A stretch of DNA of 64,000 bases from Lytechinus variegatus (lineage: Eukaryota > Echinodermata > Echinoidea > Temnopleuroida > Toxopneustidae), in contig NC_054748.1 of assembly GCF_018143015.1 (NCBI RefSeq), forward strand, positions 15,999,356 to 16,063,355, in the 5' to 3' direction. The notes below the pieces were generated by a model that had not been told where the DNA came from, made no database searches, and was given only the letters and a program-made list of their open reading frames with translations. A program made the position numbers and the translations under genes. Position 1 is the first letter of the stretch. The number at the start of each line of letters is the position of its first letter. Below, piece by piece: positions 11,308 to 27,200 of this stretch.

Positions 11308-12508
11308 TGAAGGTCAACTCCACCCCTGAAAATTTTGACGGGGGGGCACTTACATTGACGATTGGATACCATGCGCGACCAGAAAAAACAAACGTTAAAA
11401 GGGTGTCTTTTTCAAGATAGGGCACGCTACGTACGTAACGTAATAAGGGTGTCAAAAGCACTAAAATAATGAAAGAAGGTGTCTATTTTCGCAAGGAAGG
11501 CTACGTGTTTAGGGTCAAATTTGCGAGGGTATAAAAAAAATTAATAACTATTTTGTTTTATAACGGAAGTAATATTTGCCCCAAGAGTCAACACTACGTG
11601 TTTAGAGTACGATTTGCGCGAGGAGTGGGAGGTGGGGCTGTACTAAACCCAATGATCATGTAGGTAAAGGTAAAACTGACGACCGACGTCTGTGACTTAA
11701 CAATAGAAATATCGCTGTACTTGTTTAGGGATTCAATTTAGGGAATACTTGCCAAAAGTATCGTTTTGTTTCGAATACTTGTTAAGGGTATATAGGGTTT
11801 CACACGCCAATACTTGTTAAGGGGTGCATTTTCAGAATATGGAAAATACGTGTTTAGGGTGCTTTTCGAGACCCCATGGTCGCGCATGGTATCCACTCGT
11901 CAATGGAAGTGGCCCCTCTGGGGAATAATAGAGAAAAATCAAGCTAGCATTACACTGAAAATTTCATCAAAAGCCGATGTGATTTAAGAAAGTTATGACA
12001 TTTTAAAGTTTCGCTTATATTTTTCAATTCAATTCAATTTCACAAAACAGTGGAATGCACAATGCAGTGTCATGAAAATGAGTCAGTTGATGATGTCCAT
12101 CACTATATTTCTTTTGTTTTTTATTGTTTGAATTATACAATATTTATTTTTTTACAGATTTGACAATAAGGACCAAGTTTACTGAAACATTTAGTATTAA
12201 GTAATGCTAATTCCACATGTTCAGCCAGGAATTAATCATTGTTTGACGTGACGATGTGGAGAAAATTATACTATTTCAAATAATAAAACACAAAAGAAAT
12301 AGTGAGTGGATGACCTAGCTCATCGGTTTCCTCATTTGCATACCGACCGAGATGTGCATATAACTGTTTTGTGAAATCAAGCGAACTTTAAAACATCATA
12401 ACTTTCTTATTTTACATCCGATTTTGATGAAATTTTCAATGTTATGCTTGTTTGATTTTTCTCTTTTTATCCAAATCATCTTTTTGTTGGGGTGGACTTG
12501 TCCTTTAA
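11308..12508. mobile_element. MITE A copy interrupted by another fold-back element
   Basis: The right half (about 11927-12504) matches family A and ends in CCT before TTAA (12505-12508). The left end is a decayed GAAGGTCAACTCCACCCC near 11310. Between them, about 11328-11926, lies a different inverted-repeat element. Its arms contain TGACGATTGGATACCATG on the left and CATGGTATCCACTCGTCA on the right, and it is rich in repeated TACGTGTTTAGGGT words. The second element therefore jumped into the end of the first. Confidence 0.65.
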
Positions 12509-12514
12509 TAAAAA

Positions 12515-13215
12515 CGCCAATTTTGCTCCCTTCGAATGTAATGGGGGGGGGGGGTCCTTTTGGGGTGCACCATGATTATTGCAGTATTATGATTCCACTA
12601 AACTACATTTTTTTTCATACCCTAAAAAGGGTGTGCATGGTTGTATATAAGGTGTGTCCTTTTCACTTACACCCTAGGTGCAAACCTGCGACCAAAGTGA
12701 CAATGCTTATGCTTGAATTAACCGTGTGTTTATTCTTTTGATAAACACTAGTATATTCAAATATGAACCATGATTGTCCAGATTTTAAGATCTATAAGGT
12801 TAATGGTATCTAAACTTTGTATTTTCTACTATAATTATTAAGTATAACCGTGTTTGAATAATAGTAATAATAATAATAAAAATAATAATAACGGTTTATT
12901 TACCCAGGGTATAATTAGCCACTTCAGTTCCGAAAACTGTTCTCTCAGCGGGCCTTGCTATTATAACAATATACTGTCTGGCGTGTATATAAGTGCATGG
13001 ACCTATATAGGTCCATGATAAGTGTTATAATGATTTATGTATTGAGGTACCAACTGGTTGAAAGATGATGAAAAGTACACAGTCACAATGATTTTTTTTT
13101 AATAATTGTACTTATGTATGAGTAATAAAAGTGGTAAACATCACAAAATATTAAACAGAAGATTTGTTTCAACAACTTTATTTAGTGTGAATTAATGCAA
13201 ATCCTGTAAATGTAT
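12515..13215. other. intergenic, no gene seen
   Basis: A G run near 12543-12554 and an AATAAT-rich patch near 12855-12890 are the only features. Reading frames are short and carry no protein signature. Confidence 0.4.
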
Positions 13216-13810
13216 AAGAACGTCACTTTTATGAGGTAAAAGAAGAAGATGAAGAGGATTAAGAGAAGAAGGAGAAGAAGATGAGGAGGAAGAGAAGAAG
13301 AAGGAGCAAGAAGAAGAAGAAGAAGAATAACAATGAGAAGAAGAGAAAAGTAGAAGAAGATGATAATGATGGAGATGACAAGCTTGAAAATGATTGTGAT
13401 GATTAAGATGATGATGCATGGTAATAAAGATGGAGATGGTGAAAACAGTCATGGAAATTATATTGAAGAAGAAGATGACGATGGAGTGATGATGACGTCG
13501 ATGGGATGACGATGATGATGATGATAAGAAGATGATGATGAGGAGGATAATGATATGATGATGACAATGATTATTGTGATGACGTCGATGGGATGATGAT
13601 GATGATGATAAGATGATGATGTTGATGAAGATGATGGGGATAATGATCAATGATGGTGATGATGATGATGAAGATGGTGCTGATGAAGATGATGACGACG
13701 AAGAAGAAGTTGCAAATAATGAATATAAAAATGAAGATGATCAATAATTTTAATGATTATATAACGATAATGATGATGATATGATAATGATGACGATGAA
13801 GGTGAATTAA
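13216..13810. repeat. GAA/GAT microsatellite block
   Basis: AGAAGA-type purine repeats (13216-13330) grade into GATGAT-type repeats with scattered imperfect units to about 13810. A 152-codon frame on the - strand is Ser/His/Ile low complexity and not a gene. 13811-14300 has nothing recognisable. Confidence 0.85.
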
Positions 13811-14329
13811 AGAAGAGAATCAAGATAATTATTGGCCATGTTGGCCGACTTTTTTATAGAAAAAAAAGCTATTGAAGACAATGATACAACTGACTAGTTT
13901 ATATTTATCACCTCAAATTTACTGTTCTCCGAGGGGAATATTGGTATTTCAAAGAGCAATTATAAAATAAAATTAAATAGGGCCTGTTAAATGTTATGGT
14001 TTCGTAATCATGGATATTGACATTTGAAAGATTGCTTTATCTCCAAACCGCTGGCAGTGGATATATGGGGCATGCATGTAGACACTAATTCTTCAAACTA
14101 TATCTAGGCCTATTTCAATTTAAAAAAGAGGACCAATCAACTTTTTTCAAAACATGTTGAATATAAATATATAGGCAAAATTTTAAATGGCAGAACAAAA
14201 TGGTTGTTATCTGTAAAATAAAAAACAAGTTTTGCACCTGATAGATTTTTATTTGTGTTGATCAAGTTTATTTTGGTCAACATTATAGATAGGGATCGCC
14301 GAAGGGGGGGGGGGTAATACGAGTCACTT

Positions 14330-15050
14330 TGCACCGGGCCGGCTCCTCAAGAATCGGACTCCTATGGGTGTGTCTGGTATTGCAGTCTCTTTGGACTCGA
14401 CGGATACACGCAAATTTCCATTGCATTCAGTGAAGACACAGAGAATTTCGAAATCGAATCATTCAATTTCGATTTTGAGCTGCTATGTTAGAGCATGCAC
14501 TGGGACAAAACTCAATAACGCTTTGATTTAGCTTCTCCAGAAAAAAAGAAAAGTTTTGATTGATTGTCGGAGATTGCGATTCCCGGATGCGGAACAATAA
14601 CAGAGTTGTTCACCTAGCTGGCGCTCCTGCTCCCGGTGTAGAGTGTTGTAAGGTAAGCTTGTGCAAAGACCGAGCTGTGACAGTGTGAGTAGGGGAGATT
14701 AATTTGGACTTCACAAACAGCGAAATGTAAGTTTTCGTCACATTCTTTTTGCTTCTGATATGATATTTTTCAATATCCTGATGTTCATTGTGTGTTACTC
14801 TAGATTTGATTGATCGTGTTAATTGACATTTCGGGAGTATTGAGTGCTCGAGTTGTTTAATTTTGCATGCACCTGTGGCCCGCTTTTCCGGACCTGTTGC
14901 ATTGCAGAGCAAGCACCATCCGTTGCGCCACTCCGCCTCCGCTGACAGACCGTTGGATTTTCGACAGACATCGAGAGCGGACGGGGGTACATGTATGTAC
15001 ATGCACGAGTTTCACTAAAATATTACAAACTACATGTACATCTATTATGT
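14330..15050 (+). promoter_or_regulatory. candidate promoter and 5' non-coding exon of the tetraspanin gene
   Basis: This stretch is richer in G+C and CpG than its surroundings. It contains a possible splice donor (GTTGTAAGGTAAGC, GT at about 14653) after a sequence without in-frame coding features. It is the nearest such patch upstream of the tetraspanin ATG at 18266, whose exon is preceded by a good acceptor. A 130-codon frame on the - strand across it resembles no family I know. The assignment is inference from position and composition only. Confidence 0.2.
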
Positions 15051-15059
15051 AAATGGCTC

Positions 15060-16015
15060 CTGGCCATTGTCCCTTAACTTTAATCGTAAATGTTTATATA
15101 TAAGTACTAATATATAAGTAAGTGGCCTTATTGTGAAATTAGTCACCTCTCTTGTGTGTGTGTCAGTGATACCAATTTTTGTAAAATGTAATACCGTCCT
15201 TGGGCTCAAGCAATTAAGCAGGGCTCGTTATTAATAATAGTGGCCCGATGGCCCGGGGCAACCAAAAATGAGAGTCAGGCCACACAAATTCTTTAAAAGC
15301 CAACACTTGGTGGCTCGGTTGGGCTCCCAAAGAACTTCTTGATAAATTCTGTTTTATATTGTTTTACTAGGGCCACTAAATTTGCTTTACAGGCCTCCAA
15401 CAAAGGCTCCAAGTCCAAAAATATGATTGAAATTCATGATTTTGGTGGATCGATTGGCGCTTAGGCCACCAAGAAAAAGAGTAAGTGTGGAGCCTTGAAT
15501 TAAGTCTAACGTTATTATTCACTTGGTCATGTCTTTTGGATGGTGACGTTAAAGATTGGTCTCAGACGTAAATAATCATATCTGATTGATACACATCTGA
15601 CACACACACACATCAATCGTACTGGCTCCTCATTTGCATGAGTGGAAATCAAATGTGCAATGTAGGCAGAGGGCACTTATTCAATGAACAAATAAGTTAT
15701 GATAATTGTTCAAAGGTTATTTTTTTCATACCTGATTTTGATAAAATTTTCAGTGATTTTTCTAGATCTTTATCTGATTTCATTCCATTTGGAGTGAACT
15801 TGGTCATTGAAGAAGACAATGGCATTTTAAGTAGCAACCAATTAGATTAAAAATGTACTAGATGTATTCATGATGTGAAAAGATCCTTGCAATTTTGTAA
15901 GTTTTATTTTTTTAACTCGCAGTATCACATTGCATAATCCAAAACTATAAATGTACATAACTAATATGCCAAAACAATCTCCCTGACAATTATAATTCAG
16001 CCTGTAAATACTTTA
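15060..16015. other. no recognisable gene
   Basis: AT-rich sequence. From about 15230 to 15480 there are repeated GGCCAC/GTGGCC and CCAAGAA words suggestive of an old fold-back element. Nothing supports an exon. Confidence 0.35.
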
Positions 16016-16016
16016 G

Positions 16017-16249
16017 TTTCCTATTCTAGATTGTGATTGGTCAACTGTCATCATATATGTTTATATTATTTCCTATTCTAGATTGTGATTGGTCAACTGT
16101 CATATATGTCCTATTCTAGATTGTGATTGGTCAACTGTCATCATATATGTTTATATTATTTCCTATTCTAGATTGTGATTGGTCAACTGTCATCATATAT
16201 GTTTATATTATTTCCTATTCTAGATTGTGATTGGTCAACTGCCATCATA
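16017..16249 (+). repeat. 52-bp tandem repeat with CCAAT box, left part
   Basis: About five units contain TTTCCTATTCTAG, GATTGTGATTGGTCAACTG and TCATCATATATG, with one shortened unit. ATTGG is an inverted CCAAT box in good context. The pyrimidine-rich stretch ending CTATTCTAG resembles a 3' splice site. The array continues at 17953, after a transposon insertion. Confidence 0.85.
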
Positions 16250-16251
16250 TA

Positions 16252-17950
<1,699 letters not shown>

Positions 17951-17952
17951 TA

Positions 17953-18265
17953 CATGTATGTTTATATTATTTCCTATTCTAGATTGTGATTGGTCAACTT
18001 ACATCATATATGTTTATATTATTTCCTATTCTAGATTGTGATTGGTCAACTTACATCCTATATGTTTATATTATTTCCTATTCTAGATTGTGATTGGTCA
18101 ACTGTCATCATATATGTTTATATTATTTCCTATTCTAGATTGTGATTGGTCAACTGTCATCCTATATGTTTATATTATTTCCTATTCTAGATTGTGATTG
18201 GTCAACTGTCATCCTATATGTTTCTATTATTTCCTATTCTAGATTGTGATTGGTCAACTGTCATC
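17953..18265 (+). repeat. 52-bp tandem repeat with CCAAT box, right part, ending at the tetraspanin ATG
   Basis: About six more units of the array at 16017. The last unit runs without a break into the tetraspanin initiator, so its CTGTCATC is immediately followed by ATG at 18266. The CTATTCTAG of the last unit (AG near 18241-18242) is the likely acceptor for a 5' leader exon, with ATTGTGATTGGTCAACTG as 5' UTR. Confidence 0.85.
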
Positions 18266-21200
18266 ATGTGTTGTTGTGCCATTGCCTGTGTCAAGTGCTT
18301 CCTGTACTTCCTAGATATCCTGTTTTTGGTAAGTAAAAAACAACATTTCCAGACAAATTAAGAGCTTTATTGTTCGTATTCTATTTTTGAAAATGTCTTT
18401 ATTTGTATATTACTTTGTATTCATCCTATTTGTTTTTATTTACCGGTATTTGATATTGTTATTTTTCTTGTTTGAATTTTTAAAAATAATTTATCATTAT
18501 TATTATTATTATTGTAATATTTTTGTGGGGGTATACTAAACGTGTTGTGAGATACTAAGAGTAAGAGGCACATGTATACAAACAGTGGCGGATCCAGGAT
18601 TTTCCAAAAGGGGAAGGGGGTACATTTTCCTAAAGAAATATTTGTCAAGCAAAAAACAATACAAAAAACAGACGGTTTTTACAAAAAAATTCAGGATAAA
18701 TCGTGTACGAAAAAGTGTGACAAGCGAAAAAAACACACGCACAAAAAAAGGTCTTCTCTTTCAAGGGGGGGGGGGGGGATTTTTACATTACAAAGTTTAA
18801 TTGTGCCTTTCAAAGGGGGGGGGGGTTACGGGCTGGATTTGCCCCCCTCCCTGGATCCGCCAGTGCACCTGGACCATCTTGCCTTGGAATCAAGGCGTGG
18901 CAAGTTTAACCTATCTGACACTAATACCAACCAATTGGAGCTACCTACCAGGAAAAAATATATATTTTCAGGAGCTACTTTTCACAACTCTCTGTGTAAA
19001 TCTGGGGCCGATTGCACGAAAGGGTCTTTCCAAGGACCGTCTTTGGTGTCGCCCATCTTTTATGATACGCTATAAGCGGGGTGTTTCTGAAATTTATGAT
19101 AAAGAATAAGATTCGTTAGCTTGCTTTTAAATCAAATTTTATACAATTTCATGATATATTACATAATTTTATAAACAAATATTTTGTTTATTTTAACGGA
19201 CGAATGAAATATGTTTGCAGATTTATTTAAAATGCGTTTCACATGGCGCATCATAAAAGATGGGCGACACGAAAGACGGTCCTTGCAAAGACCCTTTCGT
19301 GCAATCGGCCCCTGCAATATTGGACAAGCTTTAACATTGCAATGATTGGGGATTTTCCAGGGGGTTCTTTCTGAGTTTCAAGGACCCTTGAGCATATGGG
19401 GGCTACGCTGTAAATTGCCCCAAGCCCCCGTACATTCTTTTTCCAGAGCACTGCTTTTTAATTCTTAAAAAGAGGTGTTTTTCATACATTATGTAGTGTC
19501 TTGCACAAGTTGAACGCACCGCTTCAAGTTTGAGAACATATCATTATGTGAAAACAGTGAAATTACGACTCATAATTCCCTTTGAATTTACCTTAAACTT
19601 GAAATAACCCCCTCCTCCCAATATGCTATTATGACTGAAATCTTATATCAATTTTTATGGCCAAACATTTGTCTTTAGTCTCGTTCTTCGTGATTCACAG
19701 AAGAATAGAGATAGGGCATACTTTCTCATCATTTTGACGACCCAAAAATCTTGCATCAATTGTTAGCCAGTCTGTAAACTGTCAATATTTTCCAAAATTA
19801 CTTTTTCAGTTTCAAACCGAAACTTTGTGTTTTTGAAAAGGAGAAGTTCACCTGGACTGAAAATTGGTTTTAAAAGCAGAAAAACAAAATATCGGTGTTA
19901 AAGATTTAGCAAAAATCCATCAAAATATCCCCAGATGAAGATTATATAAAAAAACGGATTTATAGAGTTTTTCATTTTTTTATCTTGTGATGCAAGCAGC
20001 TCCCTCATGGTCGCACTTTATAAGTTGGGTATGCAAAAAGGGTGGCGGATGAACAATTTTCCACACTACATCACAGAATCTTGACCAAATTTATTGAGTA
20101 AGATCTCATTTTGTAGTAAGAACTATTCTTTAGGCTAAATATTATACTATAAATTAGAATAATCAATACAATATCAGGAACAAAAACTATAGCACATTAA
20201 GTGTGAAGGAATAGGGGTGGTGGAGCCGGTGGATGCGGTGAATGATAGAATATTAATTAAACTTAATTGATTAAACTTAATGTAATATGTAATATGACTG
20301 TCAATCTAATATTTCTAGGCAGTTAAAAAGCAGGGAACAACTAAATGTCATAAAAAATTTACAATTTTGAAAATATGCAGGAATGAAAAAAGTGTATTAA
20401 GTCCATAAAATGCCATTCTTTTCAGAAAATTGAAAATTGTTTTACTTCAATACAAGGGCATTCATACATGTACACTGTACATGTAATATTTAATCAACCA
20501 CATGATCCACTTGCTATATATGCATAGCTATACGTAAAATATTTCAGTAATCCATTAAAAAATGGAAATTTATGGATTTTTTTTACAGGCCTTTAGACCA
20601 ACAGCAACTTGTAATTTACAGTACTACAGCATCACAAATTCGAAATAATTTGAAAGGAATCTTGTCTTAAGTTCTTTAATGGATTTTTGTCAAACCTTCA
20701 CCAAGATTTCTCTCTCTCTCAAAATTGCTCCATAACATGATTTTGTGTACAAAGTCAATGTAAATTGAGTTTTCTTGTATACATATAAAGATATGATTAC
20801 ATGTATTTACATTGTATACTATCATCAGCTGAAATTAATTGATTTTGGGCATAATTTTTTTTCAAGAAAACTCTATTATGAATTGACCCCCCCCCCCGAA
20901 AAAAGAAAGAAAAAAAAATACTTAAGAAATTCATAAAACAATATGCATAAATTTATAAGAAATTTATTTTCAAACCAGGATTTTTTAATTCGTAATTGTT
21001 AGCAATTTGTATACAAATATTTGCACCAAAAATTAACATTCAAGGAGCTTTTTTTGTGAATTACAGCATAACCGGGGGTACGCTTATAAAATTAGCATTG
21101 GAAAAATTTACCATACATCCTTGTAGATTACATCCCACACTATTATTATGTCAATTTTCATGGCATTTGCATGATTGGCAATTTCAAAGGGGGGTGATTT

Positions 21201-24200
21201 AACCACCCCCCACCTTAGAAGCCCGGCCTGATTAGGATTAAACTGAATGGCCCTTAAAAAATATTAATTGATATTACAAACTACCTACAATTTAAAGCAA
21301 AGAATGACCCAGGTAAAGTTGTGGTGGATGTACAGACCAGTTCGTAGTTACTTAATGGACAATTTTGGTCAAATGACCTTTCATTTCTTTCATTATGATA
21401 GGCAGATTTCAAAACAAGATATTACATAAGCTTGCCTTACATAGCAGGATGAAGAAATTGAATAGACCAGGTGACTAGAATAGCACACCCACACCAATGA
21501 ACACTTTATGAAGGTATGAATGCATATCATAGCATGTTGCACAATGTACTTGGCAAGGCAGATTTCAAAACAAGATATTACATAAGCTTGCCTTACATAG
21601 CAGGATGAAGAAATTGAATAGACCAGGTGACTAGAATAGCACACCCACACCAATGAACACTTTATGAAGGTATGAATGCATATCATAGCATGTTGCACAA
21701 TGTACTTGGCAAACAGTGAAATACCAGTCGTTCGTGGACGAATTGTTGCTTTCTTGTGGATGTAAATGAATACCACTATTCAAAAGAATATATGAATAAT
21801 CAAGACATCAAAGTTGGTGCTTATCTCATTAGATTTTAAACCACCATGTCACTTTAGTACAAATGACCTTCCTTTGATCATGCATATAATGTTTTGATCA
21901 TGCGCAGAAAGGAACTACGAACTGGCTTATTGCATGAAGGTTGGTTGGGTCTATGTACATGTAGAGAATGCAATACCAATGCTCTATACATGTAGAATTT
22001 TAATAGTAACCATTCATTCTGCTTCATTGGAAGCACTGAAAGAAATTCCAACCTCTGCCTAAGAAAACAAGTCGACCGTTTCCCCTGTAAATAATAGCTG
22101 TAAAAAAAAATCCTTGAGTCTAACATTGAAGACTGCTTTGGTTGTGAAACTACTAGTTGAAAAAGCTAATTGCTTTTAGTGCAGGTGTTTCCATGGAGAC
22201 TTGCCAGAATTGTGGTTCTTGTTTAATAATTGTCAAGTGCGATAGTTTTCAAGGACATTTCTCAAAAGATCAATGTGGTTTGATAGTACAGTTTTAACAA
22301 TTCCTTCAGTTCACCTTTTTTTTTATTTCAGCCCACATTAAAAGTTGCTGATTTTTAAAGACATTACAGGGGCCGTGGAAGCGGGGGGGGGGGGGGGGGG
22401 GGGCTGTGGATTCAGCCCCCCTTTTTTTCCAAGACTGTGTGAAAATTTGTTTGTTATTTTAAAACAGGGATTTGACGGTTCCCAACTCATTGCCAGCTTA
22501 ATGATCTTTTTGATTATTTTCATTCATTATCTACCCCCCATATTAGAGTCAAAGTGGGAACATTTTCTCTCTCCCTCTTCTGATGTTTATATGTGTAGGC
22601 CTCTGCATCTGTATCATTTTTTTTTGGGGGGGAGGACAAGATTGTGGTCACTTCTGTGTACATTTCAGTATGAAATGGTTTTCAAATTTTAAAAAAATAA
22701 TTTTTAGCTAGATAGGCAAAGAAATAGAGTCAATACAAGAGCAAAATATTTAGACGTAAAAGTGTTTGAGTAAATGATGATTAGGAGCCCGTTTCATAAA
22801 GGACAACTTTGCCATAATTGCAATTACCATGGCAACAGGGCTCAGCAGCCAATCAAAATCTAAGTTGCCACATGGTTGTTGCCATAATGGCAAAGTTACA
22901 ACAGTTGCAACTCGTTATTAAACGGGCCCCAGGTTATTCTTAAAATGCACATGAGATCAAAGGATATGCATACATACTTTGTACAATGTCAAGTGCTATC
23001 AAATTTTTTCATTCTCACTTCTTTTTTTTCAATTTACATTTTGATTGATATTTCACTCAAATTCATAGTGTCAAAGTTGGTGTTGATAGGGAGTCCATTC
23101 TTTTTTAATGATTGCCCATGGTTTTCTTCCCATATATTTAATGAGTAGATTAGATTAGATTTATTTATTCTGTTCAACAAAATGATATATAAAATTTGAA
23201 GTACATGTTCAAAATAATATTATTTCAATGACATTTCTTAATTGAACGTAGGGACTTGCTATTTAAAGGAAAGCATAAAAGGCAAGTCCCTTAACTTAAA
23301 ATTTTCAATACTGATTAACATAAACTACATGTATATCTAGGGCAAGTCCAAGAATTCGCGCGTGTTACGTATGGGACATTTCAGAGGCTTTAATGACCTG
23401 AAAAATAGTGTTAAATGACTTTGATTAGATTGAATACCCTCATGATGGTAGACATCTAGGAGAAGAATAATCATGCAAAAAATGGTGACATATGACCTTG
23501 ACCTTTTAGAGAGAAAAGATGGGCTGTTACGTATGGGACGCAGAAAAAAGACAACTTTTGAAACATTTTTTTCAAGTTGAGAATTCTCTGAAAGTATTTC
23601 ATTTGACAACTTGTAACTTAGTGTGATAGAAGTCACAATACTCTAGTATATCTAAGGCAAGTTTCATGTCATAAGCCAAATCCCTCTAATTACAGATTCT
23701 AATTAAACAAATTAATGACATGTTACATATGGGACAGTTACGTATGGGACATTTTGTCCCCATAGAGAACGTACACAATTTTCCCCATAATTAAAAGAAT
23801 TGAAATAATTTAAATTATGGAAATAACAAAAGAGTTTCTTTCTTTTAAAATGTTCTATTGAGACATATTTGATATGACTGAAGAGGAAATTAGTCATTTC
23901 AATATTTTTTTTCTTGTTTTTCATGGTTTCATGAATTTCTTATGTATTTCTATTGTTTTCGTATTTTTCCATTTTCACAATTTTTTTGCTTCAATTGTTT
24001 TCATTAATCAGTATTCATAACAAATCAGTCTTTAAAAACTAAAGAAAAGGTAAATAATCACTTTTTAGAGCACTGTTGACATTTGTTTTTCTCCATTCAC
24101 TTTGTACACAAATCTCCCCATTGACTTAGTGTGTAAATGTCCCATACGTAACATGTTGTCCCATACGTAACAATTTTTTAATTAACTTTTAATTAAAAAG

Positions 24201-27200
24201 TAAACTCTATTTTTGAAACTTTTTGGGGTATAACATTTTCATACTTTATAAATTAGAACCTCCCAGAGAAGCAACAATACAAGTATTGTATTATGAGAAA
24301 TAACTTAAAAAAACATCCTCAAAATGTTACGTATGGGACATTCCATCCTTGGACAAGACCTAATTTGCATAATTAATTAGATGACACCACTTTTTTTCCC
24401 CCAAAAGTAATAAGATGTTAGGGGGTCCATGTCCCACCTATGACTAAATCTCACAAGTTTTCTTTTTATTTTCTATGAGTTTTTATAATTGTCCCATACA
24501 TAACGCCCATTTTACCAATTATGCAAATTAGAATAAATATGCATATCAAATTTTTCTTAATGAAATTTTGAAATTCAACATTTGGGCTTTCTTACCCCAC
24601 CAAAGATAACTTCTTAAATTAAAGATGAAATTTGGCCTTCTAGGGTGACCTTTTCTTGGACTTGCCCACTACAAGAGACGGACAGAAAACAAGCTTAAAA
24701 TAAGAAAATACCAAAATAAAGCGAATAATCAACAACAAAAAATAAAAAGTAATTCAGATAATAATTACATGTACAATGATAATAGTAATGATAGATTTAA
24801 AAGAGTATTTCGAAAATATTCCTAAACCCACTTTATACTGTAGGGCTAAATTGCGACCTTATCAAATTATTCATCTTGGCCTATACATGTAAGTGTTGAA
24901 ACAGAAACCACAACGCTCAATGAAAATATGCCGTTCTCAAAAGAAATTGAAAAGAAATGATAAAATGAGTAAAGGGGGTGTGAGAATTGTGGCAGGCTTT
25001 TGAATCGTAACTGTGTAAACATTGAAAAAACATTGAAGAAAAGATGTGTCAAGTTTTCTTTCATTGTCCTTTGTCACTTTTCACAGTCAAGGTCAATATC
25101 ATACTGGAATCCATCAATGATGTTTCAATTTAAACCTTTTTATTTTCCCAAATTCTGGTAATAGTATGCACTTGTGCATTTATGCTCAAAATTTACTGTA
25201 CCTTAAAGGAAATTTTTCATATTTAGTGTTGAATGTAGACAGCAAAACTAATGCAGTGTTCGGCGAGCCCAGAGAAAAAAAATATTGAATATAATATTTT
25301 ATCACTAGACTTCACAATGAAATTTGCAGAACTTGAGTTTGATTTTCCCAAATTCCAACATGTGCAGTTATGCTCCAAATTTACCTGTACCAAAAAATGC
25401 ACTCCTTCATGCTGAGTGTTGAATGTAGACAGCAAAACTAATGCACAGCAAGCCCAGAGAAACAAATTGAAAGTGATATCCATCCATCAACCACCCATCC
25501 ATCCATTCACCCATCCATCCACCCCCATCCACCCACCCATCCATCAATCCATCCATCCATCCTTCCATCCACCCACCCCATCCATCCACCCACCCACCCA
25601 CCCCATCCACCCACCCACCCCCTCCATCCACCCACCCACCCCCATCCATCCACCACCCACCCCCATCCATCCACCACCCATCCATCCATTCACCCATCCA
25701 TCCACCCCCATCCACCCACCCATCCATCCATCAATCAATCCATCCACCCATCCATCCACCCATCCATCCACCCATCCATCCACCCACCCACCCCCATCCA
25801 TCCACCCATCCATCCATCCATTCACCTATCCATCCATCCACCCACCCATCCATCCACCCCCTATCCACCCATCCATCCTTCCGTCCATCCATCCATTCAC
25901 CTATCCATCCATCCATCAACCCACCCATCCACCCACCCACCCCCATCCATCCACCCACCCACCCCCATCCATCCACCCACCCACCCCATCCATCCACCCA
26001 TCCATCCATCCATTCACCCACCCACCCCATCCATCCACCCATCCATCCATCCATTCACCTATCCATCCATCCACCCACCCATCCATCCACCCCCTATCCA
26101 CCCATCCATCCTTCCGTCCATCCATCCATTCACCTATCCATCCATCCATCAACCCACCCATCCATCCACCCATCCATCCACCCATCCATCCATCCATTCA
26201 CCTATCCATCCAACCATCCACCCACCCATCCATCCACCCCCTATCCACCCATCCATCCTTCCGTCCATCCATCCCATCCTTCCATCCTATTAAAGTGATG
26301 CTATAGAAAATATGAAAATGTCTATAAACAGTGCCCGGGGAAACAGTGTAGCATGTTCATGAGCTGCAAATCTTTATCCATTATTTTAAGCATTACTATA
26401 AGTTATCATTGTCATTTTCATTTGAATAAATATAATTAATAAATGAAAAATGAAAATGATTTGTCTTTTTCTTGTATTTACACAAAAACTATGATGTTTG
26501 TTCTTCTGCAGCTTTCAGGTATCGGATTATTCATCACCGGCATACATGTGCTGGTTGGAGTGACGTCAGGGACGTACGCGTCCCTTCTACCGAGCATCTC
26601 GTACATGCATGCAGCGTACGTCCTCATAATTCTCGGTATATTCATCGTGGTGGTGGCTATCATCGGATGTATTGCAGCTGTGAGGGAGGGAGTCTGCTGT
26701 CTCCTTACGGTAAGCGCAAGGTTTAGATTTTTAGTCACTCGTAAAATCAAATCGGAAAATCTGTTTTGGTTCTTCCAATGTTAAATCTTGGTGACACTAC
26801 TACCGTGTTTACACATTGACTCGGCTCGGGTGTTGAATCCGCGAGCCGGGTTGAACACTGCGAAGAAGGGATCAGAGATCGCGTTTATACGTACATATAA
26901 AAAGGCGAGTTCAACACGGCTCGCGGATCTCGAACGGAAGAAGAATTATGACGCGGGAAATTCACCGCCGGAATCGAATCTTGTCCGTGCGAACAACAAC
27001 AATGCCAAAAGTGAAAGCGCGCGCAGTGACCTGGTCAAGAGAGTTCGACACGGCTTTCTGTTTACACACGAAAAAATTGCCGAGTCTGACTCGGCTCGCG
27101 GGTTGAAACCTACGATTTTGGCGGATCAAAAAAGCCGTGTTCGACACGGCTCGCGGATCACACTGATCGCGTTTACACAGCATAAAATTGCCGTGTTGAG

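Noticed and set aside
13192..13650. 152-codon Ser/His/Ile frame on the - strand
   Set aside because: GAA/GAT low-complexity repeat.
14610..15002. 130-codon frame on the - strand with several cysteines
   Set aside because: No family resemblance or splice context. The region fits a promoter or leader better.
25416..26306. 296-codon His/Pro-rich frame and several Gly/Trp/Asp frames on the other strand
   Set aside because: The CCATC/CCAC minisatellite has no stops in several frames, and there is no start context or flanking coding signal.
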